64,000 nt of DNA from Verrucomicrobiaceae bacterium (lineage in GTDB: Bacteria > Verrucomicrobiota > Verrucomicrobiia > Verrucomicrobiales > Akkermansiaceae). The first letter of the stretch is position 1, and each line of letters begins with the position of its first letter. The translations under genes and the position numbers were made by a program. The DNA is taken from assembly GCA_027491155.1 (NCBI GenBank), contig JAIXWR010000021.1, positions 1 to 64,000 on the forward strand, given 5' to 3'. This document shows positions 7,888 to 16,745 of this stretch, one piece after another. Below the pieces are notes generated by a model, which saw nothing but the letters and a program-made list of their open reading frames with translations, did not search any database and was not told the origin of the DNA.

Positions 7888-10800
7888 ATGAAACGTTTCT
7901 TCTTAACCTCCGGACTCGCCTGGTCCCTCGGCATGGCCCTTTTCCCGATGACGCTCGATGCCGCGCCCCAGTGGATCTGGGTCGGAAAGCAGGCCAAGAA
8001 CGGGGAAAAGGCGACCTTCCGCAAGACCTTCAAGGCGGGCGGGGACGTGAAGTCGGCGAAGCTGCAATTCACCTGTGACAACGGCGCAACCGCTTATCTG
8101 AACGCCACCAAGATCGCCGACAACCCGGACTGGGGCCAGCCGACCACGGTGGACGTGGCGAAGCACTTGAAGCCGGGCGACAACGAGCTGCGCTTCGAGG
8201 CGAAGAACGAGGGTTCGATGGCAGGCTTCGTCGCGACCCTCGAGCTCGTGGACGGAAAGGGCAAGAAAACGGTGGTCGAGACCGGACCCGACTGGTCGGC
8301 CGCGCCGGCGGGCAGCTCGGATTTCAAGCCGGCGGTGGTGATCGCGGCCTACGGCGCGGGCCCGTGGGGGAATGCCCTGTCGAACCAGCCGGGCCGCCCG
8401 GCTGCCACGGAAGCGGTGCCCGATGCCGCCGAGATCCAGGTGGTGCCCGGCTTCGCGGTCGAGCTTCTCTACACCGTCCCCAAGGCGGAGCAGGGCTCGT
8501 GGGTGGCGATCACCGAGGACGCCAAGGGCCGCCTCCTCACCGCCGACCAGTATGGCGGCGTCTATCGCGTCACCCTCGCCCCGGCGGGATCGAAGGACGC
8601 GCCGAAGGTCGAGCCGCTGACCCTGCCGGCCGGCAGCAACGGCAAGCCGCTCGGCGGGGCGCACGGGCTGCTTTACGCCTTCGACAGCCTCTACCTGATG
8701 AACAACGAGATGGCCGACAAGGGCCTCTGGCGTTTGAAGGACAGCGATGGCGACGACCAGTACGACAAGGCCGAGTTCCTGAGCAAGTGCCAGGGCGGCG
8801 GCGAGCACGGGCCGCACGGGATCGTCCTCGGGCCCGACGGCAAGTCGATCTGGTTCGCCAACGGCAACCACACCAAGCTTCCGGACAACCTCGGCCACTC
8901 CCGCCCGGTCGCGATCGGCGAGGACCACCTCATCACCCGCCTTTGGGACGCCAACGGTCATGCCCGCGGGGTGCTCGCCCCCGGCGGCTACGTCTGCAAG
9001 ACCGACCCGGACGGCAAGCGGGTCGAGTTCGTCGCGGGCGGCTTCCGCAACCAGTACGACATCGCCTTCGACGCCAACGGCGAGCTGTTCACCTTCGACT
9101 CCGACATGGAGTGGGACCTCGGCACGCCGTGGTACATGCCCACCCGGATCAACCACGTCGTCAGCGCCGGTGACTACGGCTGGCGCTCGGGTGCCGGCCG
9201 CTGGCCGGAATACTACGCGGACTCGCTGCCCGGGACCATCGACATCGGCCCCGGCTCGCCCACCGGAACGGTCTTCGGCACCGGCGCGAAGTTCCCCGCG
9301 AAGTACCAGAACGCGCTCTACGCCCTCGATTGGACCTATGGCACGATGTGGGCCGTCCACCTCAAGCCGGACGGTGCGACCTTCAAGGCCGAGAAGGAGG
9401 AGTTCGTCGCCGGCAAGCCGATGCCCTTCACCGACGCGATCATCCGCCGGGAGGACGGCGCGATGTATTTCACGACCGGTGGCCGCCGCAGCCAGTCCGC
9501 GCTCTACCGCGTGACCTACACCGGCACCGAAAGCACCGCGCCCGCCGCGCCGCCGGCCCCGACCGCGGAGACCAAGCTCCGCCATGATTTGGAAACCCTG
9601 CACCTCCAGGGCAGCGGCCCGGACGCCATCGCCAAGGCCTGGCCCTACCTCTCGCACCAGGACCGCTACATCCGCTTCGCCGCCCGCGCGGCGGTCGAGC
9701 GCCAGCCGGCAGGCGCCTGGGCTGAGAAAGCACTGGCCGAAAGCAACCCGCAGGCCGCGATCGAGGCCCTCATCGCGCTCGCCCGCGTCGGCGACAAGTC
9801 GCTCCAGCCGAAAATGTTCGTCGCCCTCGGCAAGCTCGATTTCGCCAAGCTCCCGGCCGGGCTCCAGCTCCCGTATCTGCGCGCCTGGCAGCTCGTCTTC
9901 ACCCGCATGGGCAAGCCGGCACCGGACGTCTGCGGCAAGATCGCCGAGCGCCTCGACCCGCTCTTCCCGGCCGCCGACCCGCTGGTCAACCGCGAGCTGG
10001 TCTCGCTGCTCGTTTACCTCGGCTCCCCCTCCGTCGTCGCCAAGACCGTGCCGCTGCTCGACACCGCCAAGGACGCCGACATCACCGTCGCCAGCGATGC
10101 CGTGCTGTCCCGCAACGACCGCTATTCGAGCGCCGTCGCCGGCATGCACGACAGCCATCCGAACCGCCAGGCCATCGCCTACGCCTACGCCCTCCGCGAA
10201 GCCAAGGCCGGCTGGACCCCGGAGCTGCGCAAGGCCTACTTCGGCTGGTTCCCCCGCACCTCCAAGTGGCGCGGCGGCAACAGCTTCAAGGGCTTCCTCA
10301 ACAACATCCGCAAGGAGGCGCTGGCCAACGTGGTGAGCGACGACGCCGAACGCGCCGCGCTCGACACCCTCTCGACCCAGGCCCCGCCGGCCCCGCCGGT
10401 CAACATGGTGATGCCGAAAGGCCCCGGGAAGGATTACACCGTGGACGACGTCGTCGCGCTCGCCGGTGGCGGCCTGAAGGGCCGCAACTTCGAGCAGGGC
10501 AAGGCGATGTTCACCTCGCAGCTCTGCATCAACTGCCACCATTTCAACGGCGACGGCGGCAACAGCGGTCCCGACATCACCGGCGCCGGCAACCGCTACA
10601 CGATCCGCGACCTCGCGGAAAACATCATCGAACCCTCCAAAGTCATCAGCGACCAGTACCCGACCGAGCAGATCACCCTCAAGGACGGCTCGCTCGTGGT
10701 CGGCCGCGTGGTGGTCGAGGAAAACGGCAAGATGTTCGTGATGACCACCGCCCTGGCCCCCGACGCCCTGACCGCGGTGGATGAAGACAAGGTGAAGTCG

Positions 10801-10926
10801 CGCGAGCCCTTCAACGTCTCGATGATGCCGCCCGGCCTGCTCAGCCCGCTGAACAAGGACGAGCTGCTCGACCTGTTCGCCTACATGCTGTCCGGCGGCA
10901 ATCCGGAGGATCCACGCTTCAAATAG
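7888..10926 (+). CDS. PVC-type haem-binding CxxCH protein (membrane-bound dehydrogenase type)
   Basis: A 1012-residue exported protein. After a signal peptide (1-25), residues ~26-140 form a jelly-roll like the N-terminal domain of rhamnosidases (WIWVGKQAKNGEKATFRKTF). About 180-560 is a six-bladed propeller dehydrogenase domain (PGFAVELLYTVPKAEQGSW, HGPHGIVLGPDGKSIWFANGNHTKL, GYGWRSG-type turns). About 570-800 is an alpha-helical HEAT-like region, and ~860-1012 a cytochrome-c domain with C880-I-N-C883-H884 and the PSKVISDQYPTEQITLKDG signature of the family. These proteins are abundant in Verrucomicrobia and Planctomycetes and thought to oxidise sugars in the periplasm. It diverges from the DUF1549 gene; a strong terminator follows. 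Confidence 0.88.
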   Translation: MKRFFLTSGLAWSLGMALFPMTLDAAPQWIWVGKQAKNGEKATFRKTFKAGGDVKSAKLQFTCDNGATAYLNATKIADNPDWGQPTTVDVAKHLKPGDNELRFEAKNEGSMAGFVATLELVDGKGKKTVVETGPDWSAAPAGSSDFKPAVVIAAYGAGPWGNALSNQPGRPAATEAVPDAAEIQVVPGFAVELLYTVPKAEQGSWVAITEDAKGRLLTADQYGGVYRVTLAPAGSKDAPKVEPLTLPAGSNGKPLGGAHGLLYAFDSLYLMNNEMADKGLWRLKDSDGDDQYDKAEFLSKCQGGGEHGPHGIVLGPDGKSIWFANGNHTKLPDNLGHSRPVAIGEDHLITRLWDANGHARGVLAPGGYVCKTDPDGKRVEFVAGGFRNQYDIAFDANGELFTFDSDMEWDLGTPWYMPTRINHVVSAGDYGWRSGAGRWPEYYADSLPGTIDIGPGSPTGTVFGTGAKFPAKYQNALYALDWTYGTMWAVHLKPDGATFKAEKEEFVAGKPMPFTDAIIRREDGAMYFTTGGRRSQSALYRVTYTGTESTAPAAPPAPTAETKLRHDLETLHLQGSGPDAIAKAWPYLSHQDRYIRFAARAAVERQPAGAWAEKALAESNPQAAIEALIALARVGDKSLQPKMFVALGKLDFAKLPAGLQLPYLRAWQLVFTRMGKPAPDVCGKIAERLDPLFPAADPLVNRELVSLLVYLGSPSVVAKTVPLLDTAKDADITVASDAVLSRNDRYSSAVAGMHDSHPNRQAIAYAYALREAKAGWTPELRKAYFGWFPRTSKWRGGNSFKGFLNNIRKEALANVVSDDAERAALDTLSTQAPPAPPVNMVMPKGPGKDYTVDDVVALAGGGLKGRNFEQGKAMFTSQLCINCHHFNGDGGNSGPDITGAGNRYTIRDLAENIIEPSKVISDQYPTEQITLKDGSLVVGRVVVEENGKMFVMTTALAPDALTAVDEDKVKSREPFNVSMMPPGLLSPLNKDELLDLFAYMLSGGNPEDPRFK

Positions 10927-10964
10927 CCTTCAGTGCCGGCCGCCTAGGCCCGGTTTTCCGGTGC

Positions 10965-10998
10965 GCACGCGATTTTTCGGAATCGCGTGCGTTTTTTT
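10965..10998 (+). terminator. Rho-independent terminator after the PVC haem gene
   Basis: A perfect 10-bp stem, GCACGCGATT (10965-10974) with AATCGCGTGC (10981-10990), a TTTCGG loop, then GTTTTTTTG. It separates the haem gene from the sigma-factor gene. Confidence 0.93.
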
Positions 10999-11050
10999 GA
11001 ATCCGGATCCGCGGACGGAACGAACCCCATGGTGAACCACTTCTCCCACC

Positions 11051-11905
11051 ATGGCCCGCGAATCCGACAACAGCCTCGATCTCTACCTGCGGGAAATCTC
11101 CCGGACGCCCCTGCTCACCGTCGCCGAGGAGTGCGATCTCGCCGAACGGATCAAGATGGGGGACGAGGAAGCCCGCTCCCACCTCATCCGCGCCAACCTC
11201 AGGCTCGTGGTGAAAATCGCCCGCGACTACTCGGGATACGGCGTCTCCCTCAGCGACCTCATTTCCGAAGGGAACATCGGCCTGATGCAGGCGGTGGAAC
11301 GCTTCGACCCAGAGAAAGGCGGCAAGTTTTCGACCTACGGCGCCTGGTGGATCAAGCAGTCGGTCAAGCGCGCCCTCGCCAACCAGAGCAAGACGATCCG
11401 CCTGCCCGTCCACATGGTCGACAAGATCGCCCGGATGCGCCGGATCGCCTCGATGCTTGCCGAGGCGCTCGGCCGCGAGCCCACCGACGACGAGATCGCC
11501 GCCGAGCTCGGCCTGCCGCGGCAGAAGATCGCGATGCTCAAGCAGAGCGCGCAGCGGCAGACCTCGCTCGATGCCCCGGTCGGCGAGGGCGAGGTGAAGC
11601 TGCAAGGCGACATCGTCACCGACGAGTCCGCGCCGGACCCGCTCGAGGCGCTGACCGACAAGAATCTCCGCGAACAGCTCGGCGACCTGCTCGAGGTGCT
11701 CAACGAACGCGAGCGCAAGATCATCGACGACCGCTTCGGCCTCAACGGCCTCAAGCCGATGCTGCTGGAAGACGTCGGCCGCGAGTTCGGCGTCTCCCGC
11801 GAGCGGATCCGCCAGCTTCAGAACGTGGCGCTCGCCAAGATGCGCAAGGCCCTCATGAAAAAGGACAAGCCGGTCGCCCGGATGTCCGATCTGGCCGAAG
11901 CCTGA
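11051..11905 (+). CDS. RNA polymerase sigma-70 family factor (RpoD/RpoS type)
   Basis: A 284-residue sigma factor with regions 1.2 to 4 but no region 1.1. Region 1.2 is DNSLDLYLREISRTPLLT. Region 2 has ARSHLIRANLRLVVKIARDY and GLMQAVERFDPEKGGKFSTYGAWWIKQSVKRAL, with the aromatic -10 melting residues. Region 3 is IRLPVHMVDKIARMR, and region 4.2 is LEDVGREFGVSRERIRQLQNVALAKMRK. The length and the lack of 1.1 fit either a short primary factor or a group-2 factor; a second rpoD elsewhere in the genome cannot be excluded, so no symbol is given. It is monocistronic, preceded by the terminator at 10965 and followed by an intergenic repeat zone. Confidence 0.9.
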   Translation: MARESDNSLDLYLREISRTPLLTVAEECDLAERIKMGDEEARSHLIRANLRLVVKIARDYSGYGVSLSDLISEGNIGLMQAVERFDPEKGGKFSTYGAWWIKQSVKRALANQSKTIRLPVHMVDKIARMRRIASMLAEALGREPTDDEIAAELGLPRQKIAMLKQSAQRQTSLDAPVGEGEVKLQGDIVTDESAPDPLEALTDKNLREQLGDLLEVLNERERKIIDDRFGLNGLKPMLLEDVGREFGVSRERIRQLQNVALAKMRKALMKKDKPVARMSDLAEA

Positions 11906-12074
11906 AGCGGTTCTTGGAAAGGAAAAGGGAACAACTAAACCTGCGAAACTCCGCGAAAACAAAGGCGGATCAAAGTCGGCGGGAGCACCTTCGAGGTCGA
12001 CCCAGCCCTCGATTCACCCCCCTGGAATTTCGCCGATTTCTTTCCTTTCGTTGTTCTAACTCCTGCCTTTGGCT
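11906..12074. repeat. Intergenic repeat-like region with loose inverted arms
   Basis: No gene is seen. The segment has AT-richer ends that are roughly complementary: GGAAAGGAAAAGGGAACAAC near 11917 against a TTCCTTTCGTTGTTC stretch near 12042. The text between (CTGCGAAACTCCGCGAAAACAAAGGCGG) resembles dispersed intergenic repeats of this phylum. A large imperfect hairpin between convergent genes could serve as a two-way terminator. Confidence 0.45.
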
Positions 12075-13817
12075 TCACGGCGCGCTGCCATCGAGCGCCC
12101 GGGTCACCACGCGCAGGAATCCGCGGGCGGCGGGTGCCGGTTCTTCCACCCGCACCCGCTTTTTGCCTTCTGCCGCGGGCGTTTCCTCCACGTCGCCGCT
12201 CCACGGGCCGCCGCCGGTTTTCGCCGCGACGGTGGTCCAGTGGATGAGGTCGGTGGATTTCTGAACGCGGAACGCCAGCGCCGGCGCGGGGTCGTGCCGC
12301 TCGAACTCCAGGCACACGTTGCCACCGGTCCTCCCGAACCCGAGGGTCGTGTCTAACAGCTCGCGCGCCTTCAACGCCTCAAGCCGGGCCATCGCTTCGA
12401 GGAAGTAGTAGTCCCCGTAGATCAACGACCGGTTGGCCTCGGTCCACCGGGCGTTGCCTTCCTTGAGGATGCCGGGATTCGCCGTGTCGCCCGGCGCGCA
12501 AAGATAGTCGGGATCGCTTCCGCCATCCGGGCCGTCGTAGGAAATCAGACAAGTCAGGATGTCCTCCGCCGCCCCGAGGTAGCGGGCTCGGTCCGCCGGG
12601 TCCGCCATGAATCCGGCCAGCTCGATCAAGCCCGCCGCGGCGATCGCCGCCGCCGAGCTGTCGCGCGGCGTGAACACGTGGGTGGCCGGCTTGCGGTCGC
12701 CCAGCCCGGTTCCGCTACTAGAGTTGTAGTCGTCGTTGGCATCGTTCCACGGTCCGACCGGCTCGCCGAGGGCGGCATCGAAGTCCTTCGGCGGCACGTG
12801 GTCGCCGGTACGATGGTTGTAGGAGTCGGCGCTGTGGTAGTGGGGCAAACGGGCGATGAAGTAATCCGCCGTCGCCTCCGCCGCGGCGAGGATGTCGGAG
12901 GCATCGGTTCCCGGGTCGCGCCGCGCGTGCCGATACACCGCGCTGAGCCCGTAGATCGCCCAGGCCTGGCCGCGCGCCCAGGTGGTCTCGTCGCCGTAGC
13001 CCTGCAGCGTGTTCTTGCGCTCGATCCCGCCGATCTGCGGCCCGGTATCGAAATGCCTCACGACATGGTAGCTGCCGCCGTCCGCCCGCAGATGCCGGGC
13101 GATCGAGGTGCGGGCGTGGGCCAGCGCATGGTCGAACCACGGGCGATGTTCCGGCAGCCGCCCGTTCATCTCGTAGGCCATCATCAGCAGCTCGAGGTTC
13201 ATCAGGTTGTCGATGCAGACCGGATACGGCGACTGGAAGCCGTCCCAGGACCGGATGCATCCCGCCGGCACCGGGACGCCGGACTCGTTCGGCTTGTTGA
13301 AGCGGCTGTTGAGCTTGCCCGCGGCCACCGTGATCGCGTTGCGGGCGAACTCTCGGTAGCTGCCGTCCGGGTCGTTGCAGTCGTCGTGGAAGTACCAGCC
13401 CTTGCCCATCGAGCCGAGCACGATGAAGCCGATGTCGTGGTTGGTGTTGGTCGTTGCGGCCAGGGGCTGCGACCAGGCGGTGGCGCGTTGCCGCCACGCA
13501 TCTTCGCCGGTCTTCTGGGCCAGCATCCACAGTGTTCCCGGCCAGAAGCCGGCGTGCCAATCTCCCGAGCTGTTGCTGGTCGTCCATTTCCCGGTGCTGG
13601 TGTTCGCCACGGTGGGATAGCGGGAGAACATTCCCGGGGAACCGTAGCTGTCCTCCATCCATTCCACCGTCCCGGCGCTCCGCTGCGCGGCCACCGTCCA
13701 AGCGTCCGCCATCCGGTCATCGAGTTCCGCCGCCGCGGTCGAGCCCGTGATGGGGAACCACACGGCAACGACAGGAAGAAGCGGCCGGAGGATACCGCTG
13801 CGGACTCGGGTTTTCAT
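12075..13817 (-). CDS. Glycoside hydrolase family 88 (unsaturated glucuronyl hydrolase)
   Basis: A 580-residue secreted enzyme predicted to remove the 4,5-unsaturated uronate left by polysaccharide lyases. Residues 1-30 are a signal peptide. The (alpha/alpha)6-barrel core shows SGDWHAGFWPGTLW, HDIGF with D128 and CIDNLMNLELL with D203, which correspond to the two catalytic aspartates of Bacillus UGL. TTWARGQAWAIYGL and TPRDSSAAAIAAAGLIEL follow. The last ~100 residues are a beta-rich extension absent from the minimal enzyme (about 380 residues). Promoter-like boxes lie just upstream at 13830-13858. The natural substrate (glycosaminoglycan, ulvan or gellan type) is not determinable. A sugar-isomerase-like gene follows upstream on the same strand. 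Confidence 0.88.
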   Translation of the reverse strand: MKTRVRSGILRPLLPVVAVWFPITGSTAAAELDDRMADAWTVAAQRSAGTVEWMEDSYGSPGMFSRYPTVANTSTGKWTTSNSSGDWHAGFWPGTLWMLAQKTGEDAWRQRATAWSQPLAATTNTNHDIGFIVLGSMGKGWYFHDDCNDPDGSYREFARNAITVAAGKLNSRFNKPNESGVPVPAGCIRSWDGFQSPYPVCIDNLMNLELLMMAYEMNGRLPEHRPWFDHALAHARTSIARHLRADGGSYHVVRHFDTGPQIGGIERKNTLQGYGDETTWARGQAWAIYGLSAVYRHARRDPGTDASDILAAAEATADYFIARLPHYHSADSYNHRTGDHVPPKDFDAALGEPVGPWNDANDDYNSSSGTGLGDRKPATHVFTPRDSSAAAIAAAGLIELAGFMADPADRARYLGAAEDILTCLISYDGPDGGSDPDYLCAPGDTANPGILKEGNARWTEANRSLIYGDYYFLEAMARLEALKARELLDTTLGFGRTGGNVCLEFERHDPAPALAFRVQKSTDLIHWTTVAAKTGGGPWSGDVEETPAAEGKKRVRVEEPAPAARGFLRVVTRALDGSAP

Positions 13818-13829
13818 GGGGGGACGGCC

Positions 13830-13858
13830 ACGCTACGGCGCGATGCCTTGAAATCCAA
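13830..13858 (-). promoter_or_regulatory. Promoter of the GH88 gene
   Basis: On the minus strand TTGGAT (13858-13853), 17 bp, TAGCGT (13835-13830), then 12 nt to the ATG at 13817. The gap is pyrimidine-rich with no Shine-Dalgarno, so a near-leaderless message is expected. It matches the window-wide promoter pattern. Confidence 0.55.
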
Positions 13859-13926
13859 CGGATAATCCGCCGACGCGCCATCCTTTGGCAGGCCATGCGG
13901 TGCATCCGGCAGGGATTGCGGACCCC

Positions 13927-14775
13927 TCATTCCACGGGTGCCTCCAGCAGGCGAACCAAGCGCTCGAGCGCCGCGAGGTTCTCGCGGAGAGTCACGGCGG
14001 AATCGGTCTCCGGGCGGTGGTCGAGGATGCCGACCGGTCCCTGCCAGCCGCTCTTCAGCACATGGCGCAGCATCTCCAGCTCGCGGGTGCCGTCGCCGGG
14101 TGGGAGGATCTTTTTCCCGAGGGTGTCGCCGTTGTCGATCATGCCGTTGAGGTTCAGCGCGAGCAGGTGCGGCTTCATCGCGTCGAAGAGCTGCGGGAAC
14201 TTCCCGATGTGGGCGTGGCCGTGGTGGAAGTTGTAAACGATGCCGACGTTCGACATTGCCAGTTCACGAAGGATCGCGAGCTGGTTTTCCGGTTCACCGA
14301 ACCAGCCGCCGTGGTTGTAGAGCGCCAGCTTGCAGCCCAGCGCCTGCGCCTCGACCGCCAGCGGCCGCAGTTGGTCGGCGGCGGCTTTCACCTTCGCCGA
14401 CTGGTCCGCCCCGGCGGGTTCGCCGATCATCACCCACCACTGCGGATGGATGTCGTAGCGGCGGATCACCTCGATGATCTTGCGGGCGTTGGCATCGAGC
14501 GTCCCGGGCATCCACCAGGCGGTGATTTCGATCCCGTGCCGCTTCATCGCCACCACTTCGGCGTCGAAGCTCGCGACATGCTCCTCGCGCCAGTCGTAGG
14601 CCAGCCGGGAAAATCCGAGCTCTTTCAGCATCGCCGCCCGTTCTTCCGGCCCGCGCTTCTTTGCGTCGAAGGGCACGATGCACCACGCGACCAGGTTCTC
14701 CCGGGCCAGCAGACGGGTCTCCGCGCAAAGGGGCGCCACCAGGGCGAGGGTCAGCGCGATCAGGAAGCGGAGCAT
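13927..14775 (-). CDS. Secreted sugar-phosphate isomerase/epimerase-like TIM barrel protein
   Basis: A 282-residue protein with a signal peptide (MLRFLIALTLALVAPLCAE) followed by an AP-endonuclease-2/xylose-isomerase-like barrel. Alternating strand-helix units carry typical metal-site segments: KLALYNHGGWFGEPEN, VGIVYNFHHGHAH and HLLALNLNGM, with Glu/His ligands in the usual order. Export is unusual for true sugar-phosphate isomerases but common among verrucomicrobial and planctomycete paralogues annotated this way. It lies 109 bp from the GH88 gene and may process sugars released in the periplasm; this is an inference. The substrate is unknown. Confidence 0.75.
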   Translation of the reverse strand: MLRFLIALTLALVAPLCAETRLLARENLVAWCIVPFDAKKRGPEERAAMLKELGFSRLAYDWREEHVASFDAEVVAMKRHGIEITAWWMPGTLDANARKIIEVIRRYDIHPQWWVMIGEPAGADQSAKVKAAADQLRPLAVEAQALGCKLALYNHGGWFGEPENQLAILRELAMSNVGIVYNFHHGHAHIGKFPQLFDAMKPHLLALNLNGMIDNGDTLGKKILPPGDGTRELEMLRHVLKSGWQGPVGILDHRPETDSAVTLRENLAALERLVRLLEAPVE

Positions 14776-14870
14776 CCCGTGGTAACGCCTGCGGGAGGTC
14801 CGATCTTGCCGCCGCCTAACAGTGCCATCGCCGCTTGCATGATCCCGACTATCAGGGCATCTAAAAGGCC

Positions 14871-16304
14871 ATGATCGCGCGAGCTCTTTCCTTGGCCTGC
14901 CTGCTTTCCGCCTTCGCCTCCGGCCAGACCTACCGGCCCTCCGGCGAGAAGCCGCCGATGCCGGCGCGCGAGTTCCGCGCGGCTTGGGCGGCGGTGGTGC
15001 ACAATATCGACTGGCCGAGCAAGAAGGGCCTGTCGTCGTCCCAGCAGCAGGCGGAAATGCGCGCCATCCTCGACAAGATGGCCTCGCTCCACATGAACGC
15101 GCTGGTCCTCCAGGTGCGACCGCATGCCGACGCGGTTTACCAGTCGTCGAGGGAACCGTGGAGCCCCTGGCTGACGGGCACCATGGGCCAATCGCCGGGC
15201 TACGACCCGCTGGCCTACGCCATCCAGCAGGCCCATGCCCGGGGCATCGAGGTCCACGCCTGGTTCAACCCCTTCCGCGCCCTTTCCAACGCCAGCCACG
15301 CCACCAGCGGCAACCACGTCTGCCGCGCAGCGCCGCACATCACCAAGCGCTACGGCAATCTGGTCTGGTGCGATCCCGCCCACACCGAAACCCGCGCCCG
15401 GGCCTTCGGCGCGATCCTCGACGTGGTCCAGCGCTACGACATCGATGGCGTCCACCTCGACGACTACTTCTACCCCTATCCCGAAGGCGGCCGGGCTTTC
15501 CCCGACGGCCGCTCGCCGGCGGTGCGGCGGCAGATCGTCGATGACTTCGTGCAAAAGCTCTACTCCGACGTGAAGCGGACCAAGCCCTGGGTGCGGGTCG
15601 GCATTTCGCCCTTCGGCATCTGGCGGCCGGGCGTGCCGGACGGGATCGAGGCCGGGATCGATGCCTACGAGCAGCTCGGCTGCGACGCCCGCAAGTGGCT
15701 GTCGAAGGGCTGGGTGGATTACCTCGCGCCGCAGCTCTACTGGCGGGACCAGCCGCGCAAGCAGAGCTTCTCGGCCTTGCTTTCGTGGTGGCGCCAGCAG
15801 GGCAGCCGGCCGGTGTGGCCGGGCATCGCCACCACCCGGATCGGCGGGCCGGAAGACGGGCGGCCGGCGTCGGAAATCACCCGCCAGGTCGACCTTTCCC
15901 GCAGCATCGGAAGGAACTGGGCCGGGCACATCCACTGGAGCGTGAAAGGCCTGACCAAGAACCTCGGCGGTGTCTCCACGATGCTCGCGAAAGGGGCCTA
16001 CGCCCAGCCGGCGCTGGTGCCCCCGATGCCCTGGCTCAGCCAGAAGGCGCCCGGCCGTCCCGCGGCAACCGCGACCGGCAGCGGCTCGTCGCTTCAGGTC
16101 AGCTTCCAGAGCGGCGACCGTGCGACCGCCCGCTACGCCGTGCAGGCCCGCTTCGGCCAGCAGTGGCGGATGGTGAAGGTGGTCTCCGCGGGATCGAAAA
16201 GCGTGCAAATCCCGACCCTCTCCGGCCGGCTCGCGGATGCAGTGGCGGTCAGCGCCGTGGACCGCTTCGGTAACACCAGCGCGCCGGTGGTCCTCGCCCG
16301 CTGA
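14871..16304 (+). CDS. GH10-like (DUF187/YngK family) glycosyl hydrolase
   Basis: A 477-residue secreted protein of the YngK/GHL10 family. A short signal peptide (MIARALSLACLLSAFASG) is followed by FRAAWAAVVHNIDWPSKKGLS, the family's opening signature. The barrel carries LHMNALVLQVRPHADAVYQS, RGIEVHAWFNPFRA, YDIDGVHLDDYFYPYP (probable catalytic acidic region), VGISPFGIWRPG and WVDYLAPQLYW. A C-terminal fibronectin-like segment (~370-477) completes it. These enzymes are linked to cell-wall or exopolysaccharide turnover; activity has been shown for few members. It is transcribed divergently from the isomerase-like gene, with about 95 bp between the two starts. Confidence 0.85.
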   Translation: MIARALSLACLLSAFASGQTYRPSGEKPPMPAREFRAAWAAVVHNIDWPSKKGLSSSQQQAEMRAILDKMASLHMNALVLQVRPHADAVYQSSREPWSPWLTGTMGQSPGYDPLAYAIQQAHARGIEVHAWFNPFRALSNASHATSGNHVCRAAPHITKRYGNLVWCDPAHTETRARAFGAILDVVQRYDIDGVHLDDYFYPYPEGGRAFPDGRSPAVRRQIVDDFVQKLYSDVKRTKPWVRVGISPFGIWRPGVPDGIEAGIDAYEQLGCDARKWLSKGWVDYLAPQLYWRDQPRKQSFSALLSWWRQQGSRPVWPGIATTRIGGPEDGRPASEITRQVDLSRSIGRNWAGHIHWSVKGLTKNLGGVSTMLAKGAYAQPALVPPMPWLSQKAPGRPAATATGSGSSLQVSFQSGDRATARYAVQARFGQQWRMVKVVSAGSKSVQIPTLSGRLADAVAVSAVDRFGNTSAPVVLAR

Positions 16305-16331
16305 GGCCTTTTGCCGCTTTGGCCTTGCCGC

Positions 16332-16348
16332 TTGGCACGGGAATTGTT
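16332..16348 (+). promoter_or_regulatory. Candidate sigma-54 (RpoN) promoter
   Basis: TTGGCACGGGAATTGTT matches the -24/-12 consensus YTGGCACG-N4-TTGCW except for GT in place of GC at -12; the spacing between the GG and GT dinucleotides is the required 10 bp. It lies about 130 bp before the small exported protein gene at 16479. No rpoN or enhancer-binding protein is in the window. Confidence 0.45.
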
Positions 16349-16478
16349 CCAACCCCCGCGTCCGACCGGGAGGCCCGGTACAAGACCCTGAAATTACTTT
16401 ACTTTTCCGAAGCAAAAGACGCATAAACCCGCGTCCCGCTTTGATTCCGCCGGCCACCGCCCCGCACCATCCCACCTG

Positions 16479-16688
16479 ATGAAAGTCCGATTTTTCGTAA
16501 CGGGAACCTCCGCCCTGCTGGCAGTCTGGCTGGCCGCCACTTTTTTCAGCGAGGTTCCCGTCGATCGCTATCCGCAGTTCGGACGGGGCTCGGTGCCGCT
16601 TTCAGCCAAGGTGGTGAAACCCGTGGAACCCGCCAAGCCGGTCGCGGTGGCGGATTCCTCGGATGCCGCGGATTCGGTGTTCGATTGA
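16479..16688 (+). CDS. Small exported hypothetical protein
   Basis: A 69-residue protein with an N-terminal hydrophobic segment (residues 4-24) that could be a signal peptide or membrane anchor. A Pro/Val-rich basic stretch (KVVKPVEPAKPVAVA) and an acidic Ser/Asp tail follow. No homologue is recognised. It is supported by ATG placement, codon use and isolation downstream of a sigma-54-like site. Confidence 0.5.
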   Translation: MKVRFFVTGTSALLAVWLAATFFSEVPVDRYPQFGRGSVPLSAKVVKPVEPAKPVAVADSSDAADSVFD

Positions 16689-16745
16689 TCCGGCCTGCGG
16701 ATTCCATCCTCGCCATCCGCGGACGGCTCCGCCAAGGTGGGAGGC

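Noticed and set aside
7903-10542. 879-codon open frame on the minus strand
   Set aside because: Antisense shadow of the PVC haem gene with the same low-complexity composition.
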